A stretch of DNA of 64,000 bases from Sphingomonas sp. Root241 (GTDB lineage Bacteria > Pseudomonadota > Alphaproteobacteria > Sphingomonadales > Sphingomonadaceae). The stretch is from NCBI RefSeq assembly GCF_001428865.1, contig NZ_LMIV01000002.1, positions 504,903 to 568,902 of the forward strand. Direction: 5' to 3'. Position numbers and translations under genes: made by a program. Shown one piece after another: positions 60,781 to 64,000 of the stretch. Each line of letters begins with the position of its first letter. Within the stretch, counting starts at the first letter, position 1. The notes under the pieces are model-generated. The model had not been told where the DNA came from and searched no databases. It saw nothing but the letters and a program-made list of their open reading frames with translations.

Positions 60781-62330
60781 AACGTATCGAAACCGCCTGG
60801 TGGGAAACGCGCGGCTTCGTGCTCGCCGCGGTGTTGCTTTCGATCGTCCCGCTGCTGCTGCCTGCGATTCCGCCGCTCACCGATCTTCCCGGCCATATGG
60901 GGCGCTACCGAGTGATGCTCGGCACCGATGCCGCGGTGCTGTCGCAATGGTACCAGTTTCACTGGCGCATCGCCGGCAATCTCGGCGTCGACCTGCTCGT
61001 CGCCGGCCTCGCGCCGCTGCTCGGGCTCGAGCTGGCGGTCAAACTCGTCATCCTCGCCATTCCCGCGCTGACCGCCAGCGGGATATTGTGGATCTCGCGT
61101 GAGGCGCATGGGCGGATTCAGCCCTGGGTGCTGTTCGCACTGCCGCTCGCTTATAATTACTCGTTCCTGTTCGGCTTCGTGAACCATGCGCTCTCGATGG
61201 CGCTCGCGCTCAATGCCTTTGCCTTGTGGCTGCGGCTCGGCCGCCAGAACCGGATCGGGCTTCGTGCCGCATTGTTCGTTCCATTCTCGGCGCTGATCTG
61301 GCTCGCGCACGTCGTCGGCTGGGGGGTGCTCGGCATCATGGCGTTCGGCGCCGAGCTGGCACGTGCGCGCCAGCAGGGACGCGGCTGGCTCGCCACACTC
61401 GTCATGGCGGGAGTCGCCTGCCTGCCGCTCGCGCTGCCGATGGTGCTGCTGTTCGTCTGGCGTTCGAGCGACGGCGCCGGCGTCACCGGCCGCTTCTTCG
61501 AGATCAGGCTCAAGCTCGGCTTCATCGCAATGGTGTTGCGCGATCGCTGGGCGATATACGACATCGCGTCGGTCGCGCTGATCGGGATCGTTCTCTACCG
61601 CGCATTGCGCGACCGGCGGATCGAACGCGCACTCAGCCTCGCCGCCGCGTCGCTGCTGCTGTTCGCCGCCTTCGCGTTCCTGCCCTTCATCCTGTTCGGC
61701 TCGGCCTTTGCCGATATGCGGATCGCGCCGTTCATGGTGATCCTGGCTTTGCTGACCTTCCGGGCGGGCGCGGCGTTCCCCGCGCGCGAGCGGGCGACAC
61801 TGGCGCTGATCGGGCTCGCTTTTTTCGGAGTGCGCACCGCAGGTTCGACGATCGGCTTTTGGCAGGTCGATCGCGAATGGAACCGCCACCTCGCGGCGCT
61901 CGATCATATTCCGCATGGCGCGCGGCTGGTCACCTTTGTCGGGTCCAATTGCATCGACCCCTGGGCGCATCGCCGCGAAAGCCATCTTTCTGCGCTGGCG
62001 CTCGTGCGCCGTTCGGCCTTCTCCAACGATCAGTGGCGCCTCGCCGGCAGCACGCCGATCACCGTGATCGCGCCCGGCCTGGGCAAATACGACACCGATC
62101 CCTCGCAGCTCGTGCTGCTCGAACCCTGCCCGATACAAACCGATTTCATGACGATGAACGGTGCGCTCGCCGGGCTGCCGCGCGACCGTTTCGATTATGT
62201 CTGGCTGATCAATCCGCCGGCTTTCGACAACCGACTGACCGCAGGAATGCAGCCGCTGTGGCGCAATCGGACCGATATCCTGTACCGGATCGACAACCAC
62301 CGCTTGTCTGAGGCTCGCGCTACGCACTAA
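60777..62330 (+). CDS. Multi-spanning membrane protein, paralogue 1
   Basis: A 517-residue membrane protein with about ten helices. The first loop reads PLTDLPGHMGRYRVMLGTDA, then WRIAGNLGVDLLVAGL; later ALPLAYNYSFLFGFVNHALS and FGSAFADMRIAPFMVIL. The C-terminal soluble part has GARLVTFVGSNCIDPWAHRR and FDYVWLINPPAFDNR. The acidic D-L-P-G-H site resembles a GT-C catalytic loop but no family is named. The start is a TTG (60777) overlapping the previous stop. The next gene is its paralogue with the same blocks. Confidence 0.72.
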   Translation: MKRIETAWWETRGFVLAAVLLSIVPLLLPAIPPLTDLPGHMGRYRVMLGTDAAVLSQWYQFHWRIAGNLGVDLLVAGLAPLLGLELAVKLVILAIPALTASGILWISREAHGRIQPWVLFALPLAYNYSFLFGFVNHALSMALALNAFALWLRLGRQNRIGLRAALFVPFSALIWLAHVVGWGVLGIMAFGAELARARQQGRGWLATLVMAGVACLPLALPMVLLFVWRSSDGAGVTGRFFEIRLKLGFIAMVLRDRWAIYDIASVALIGIVLYRALRDRRIERALSLAAASLLLFAAFAFLPFILFGSAFADMRIAPFMVILALLTFRAGAAFPARERATLALIGLAFFGVRTAGSTIGFWQVDREWNRHLAALDHIPHGARLVTFVGSNCIDPWAHRRESHLSALALVRRSAFSNDQWRLAGSTPITVIAPGLGKYDTDPSQLVLLEPCPIQTDFMTMNGALAGLPRDRFDYVWLINPPAFDNRLTAGMQPLWRNRTDILYRIDNHRLSEARATH

Positions 62331-62339
62331 AGCGGCGCG

Positions 62340-64000
62340 ATGGATCGGGGCGAGAAGCTGTATTGGTGGCAGACACGATGGTTCGTGGCGCTCGCCACGT
62401 TCATGGCGATCGTGCCCCTGCTGTGGCCGGATATTCCGCCGCTGGTCGACCTGCCCGGCCATATGGGGCGCTACCGCGTCCAGCTCGATTACGCGCAATA
62501 TCCGCACCTGCACGACTGGTATAATTTCAGCTGGAGCCTGATGGGCAATCTGGGAGTCGACTTGCTCGTCATCCCCATGTCCAAGGTGTTCGGGCTCGAG
62601 CTCGCAGTCAAATTGATCGTCATCACGATCCCTGCGATGACCGTCGCCGGGCTGCTGATGATCGCACGCGAGGTCCATGGCCGCATTCCCGCCACCGCCT
62701 TGTTCGCGCTGCCGCTGGCTTATGCCTTCCCCTTCCATTTCGGCTTCGTCAATTTCGCGCTGTCGATGGGCATGGCGCTGCTCGGCTTCGGCTGGTGGCT
62801 GCGGCTCGCGCGGCTCGGCAGGTTTCAGTTCCGCAGCCTCGTATTCCTGCCGATCTCGGTGCTGATCTGGATCACGCACACCTTCGGCTGGGGCGTGCTC
62901 GGCGTACTCGCTTTCTCGGCCGAACTGGTCCGCCACCACGATGCGCATCGCGGGCAGGGGTTCGTGCGCGAATGGCTGCTTCCGTGGTTCAAGGCGGGCA
63001 TCCAGTGCCTCGTGCTGGCGCCGCCCGCCTTGCTGATGCTGATGTGGCGCAGCGGCGGCCATGTCACCGGGCAGACCGCGGACTGGTTCAACTGGCGCGC
63101 CAAGATGATGTGGATCGTCCAGGTCTTCCGCGATCGATGGCAGCTGTTCGACATCGCCTCGGTCGGCGTGCTGTTCCTGCTGCTGTTCAAGGCGATCCGC
63201 GACCCCAATCTCCAATATTCGCGCAACCTCAGCCTGTCGTTCCTGTTCCTCGCGGCAGTCTATGTGCTGCTGCCGCGGATCGTGTTCGGATCGGCCTACG
63301 CCGATATGCGGCTGGTGCCGTTCCTGATGGCGATCGGGATCATCGCGATCCGCCCCAAGCCCGGCATGTCGATGCGCGGCGCGGCGGTGGTGGCGGCGAT
63401 CGGCATGGTGTTTTTCACTGCGCGCATCGCCGCGACGACGTGGAGCTTCTTCCTCTACGACAAATCCTATGACCGCGAGCTGAAGGCGCTCGAGCATCTG
63501 CCCGAAGGCGCGCGGCTGGTCAGCTTCGTCGGCGAGACCTGCTACAACGAATGGAAGATGACGCGCCTACAGCACGTCCCCGCACTCGCGCTCGAACGCA
63601 AGCTGGCTTACACCAACGATCAATGGTCGATGCCCGGCGCGCAGCTGCTGACGGTGCGCTATGCCGACGCCCAGCGCTTCGCGCACGATCCCTCGCAGAT
63701 CGTCACCGACGTCCAGTGCCCGCGCGAATGGTGGCGGCCGGTGGCCTGGGCGTTGACCCGCTTCCCGCGCGATGCGTTCGATTATGTCTGGATGATCCGC
63801 CCGCCGCAGTTCGACCAGCGCTTCCTGCAGGGGCTGGTGCCGCTCTATGTCGACGATCACAGCCATAGCGCGCTCTACCGCGTCGATCACAACATTCCCG
63901 CACCGGTCATCCGCCCCGGCGAGTTGCCGCTCCCCAAATGGGAGCGCGACCTTATCCTCAACGACGGCCGGCAGCTCACCAGCAATCTGCCCGAGCCGGA
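62340..64000 (+). CDS. Multi-spanning membrane protein, paralogue 2 (runs off the window)
   Basis: The frame is open from ATG 62340 to the window end (at least 553 residues). It follows paralogue 1 block by block: PLVDLPGHMGRYRVQLDY, LMGNLGVDLLVIPM, ALPLAYAFPFHFGFVNFALS, FGSAYADMRLVPFL, GARLVSFVGETCYNEWK, YTNDQWSMPGAQ and FDYVWMIRPPQFDQR. It continues beyond the end of paralogue 1, with at least 40 extra residues (HNIPAPVIRPGELPLPKWER). The gene lies nine bases after the previous stop. Confidence 0.75.
   Translation, partial: MDRGEKLYWWQTRWFVALATFMAIVPLLWPDIPPLVDLPGHMGRYRVQLDYAQYPHLHDWYNFSWSLMGNLGVDLLVIPMSKVFGLELAVKLIVITIPAMTVAGLLMIAREVHGRIPATALFALPLAYAFPFHFGFVNFALSMGMALLGFGWWLRLARLGRFQFRSLVFLPISVLIWITHTFGWGVLGVLAFSAELVRHHDAHRGQGFVREWLLPWFKAGIQCLVLAPPALLMLMWRSGGHVTGQTADWFNWRAKMMWIVQVFRDRWQLFDIASVGVLFLLLFKAIRDPNLQYSRNLSLSFLFLAAVYVLLPRIVFGSAYADMRLVPFLMAIGIIAIRPKPGMSMRGAAVVAAIGMVFFTARIAATTWSFFLYDKSYDRELKALEHLPEGARLVSFVGETCYNEWKMTRLQHVPALALERKLAYTNDQWSMPGAQLLTVRYADAQRFAHDPSQIVTDVQCPREWWRPVAWALTRFPRDAFDYVWMIRPPQFDQRFLQGLVPLYVDDHSHSALYRVDHNIPAPVIRPGELPLPKWERDLILNDGRQLTSNLPEP

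Overview
The window is high-GC DNA that looks like a Sphingomonas-type alphaproteobacterium (family Sphingomonadaceae or a near relative). The pointers are an RcGTA-like gene transfer agent (GTA) cluster of the sphingomonad layout, a TonB-dependent receptor flanked by tryptophan-halogenase-like genes and glycoside hydrolases, an EipA/DUF1134 envelope protein, Coq4 and DUF4168 proteins, and several families of palindromic intergenic repeats. All calls come from reading translated sequence and motifs; no database search was run.

Region 1 (1-11695, + strand) is a nearly gapless virion cluster: portal end, DUF6127-like protein, prohead protease, HK97 capsid, head-tail adaptor, a small connector candidate, tail terminator, tail tube, two tail assembly proteins, a very short tape measure, the baseplate series gp12-gp13-gp14-gp15, and a DUF2793 protein. 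Gene order and lengths match a GTA better than a free phage; the terminase side lies left of the window. Two repeat families sit inside the cluster, and one copy is inserted in frame in the tail assembly chaperone gene.

Region 2 (11800-21000) is mostly housekeeping and envelope: an OmpA-type protein with a clear terminator, a Panacea (DUF4065/SocA-like) gene followed by a two-helix membrane protein (a candidate toxin-antitoxin pair), YgfZ and dihydroorotase divergently arranged, a TonB-type protein, DUF1294, a soluble double-PAS hybrid histidine kinase, EipA and a small anchored protein.

Region 3 (21200-37100) is a carbohydrate-utilisation locus. On the minus strand come a TonB-dependent receptor, a strong terminator, two flavin-dependent halogenase homologues, then GH39, GH43, GH31 and GH35 enzymes, most overlapping by 4 bp. 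GH31 plus GH35/DUF5597 points to xyloglucan side chains; GH39 and GH43 point to xylose-linked substrates in general. A LytS-like kinase and LytTR regulator are transcribed divergently, and the shared intergenic region carries a tandem pair of sites fitting the LytTR consensus.

Region 4 (37100-47700) keeps the old dnaN-recF-gyrB order on the minus strand, interrupted by other genes: an ArsR regulator with two matching palindromic operators, a tandem pair of paralogous secreted proteins, Coq4, small proteins, and a tandem pair of small outer-membrane barrels.

Region 5 (47850-64000) holds a phosphoglycerate-mutase-like phosphatase, an IalB-like protein, a LysR/epimerase divergent pair, DUF4168, rlmN, a methyltransferase, a TauE/SafE permease, a cytochrome b plus molybdopterin oxidoreductase pair, cyclopropane fatty acid synthase, DUF1801, argG, and three consecutive multi-spanning membrane proteins. 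The last two of these are paralogues, and the final one runs off the window.
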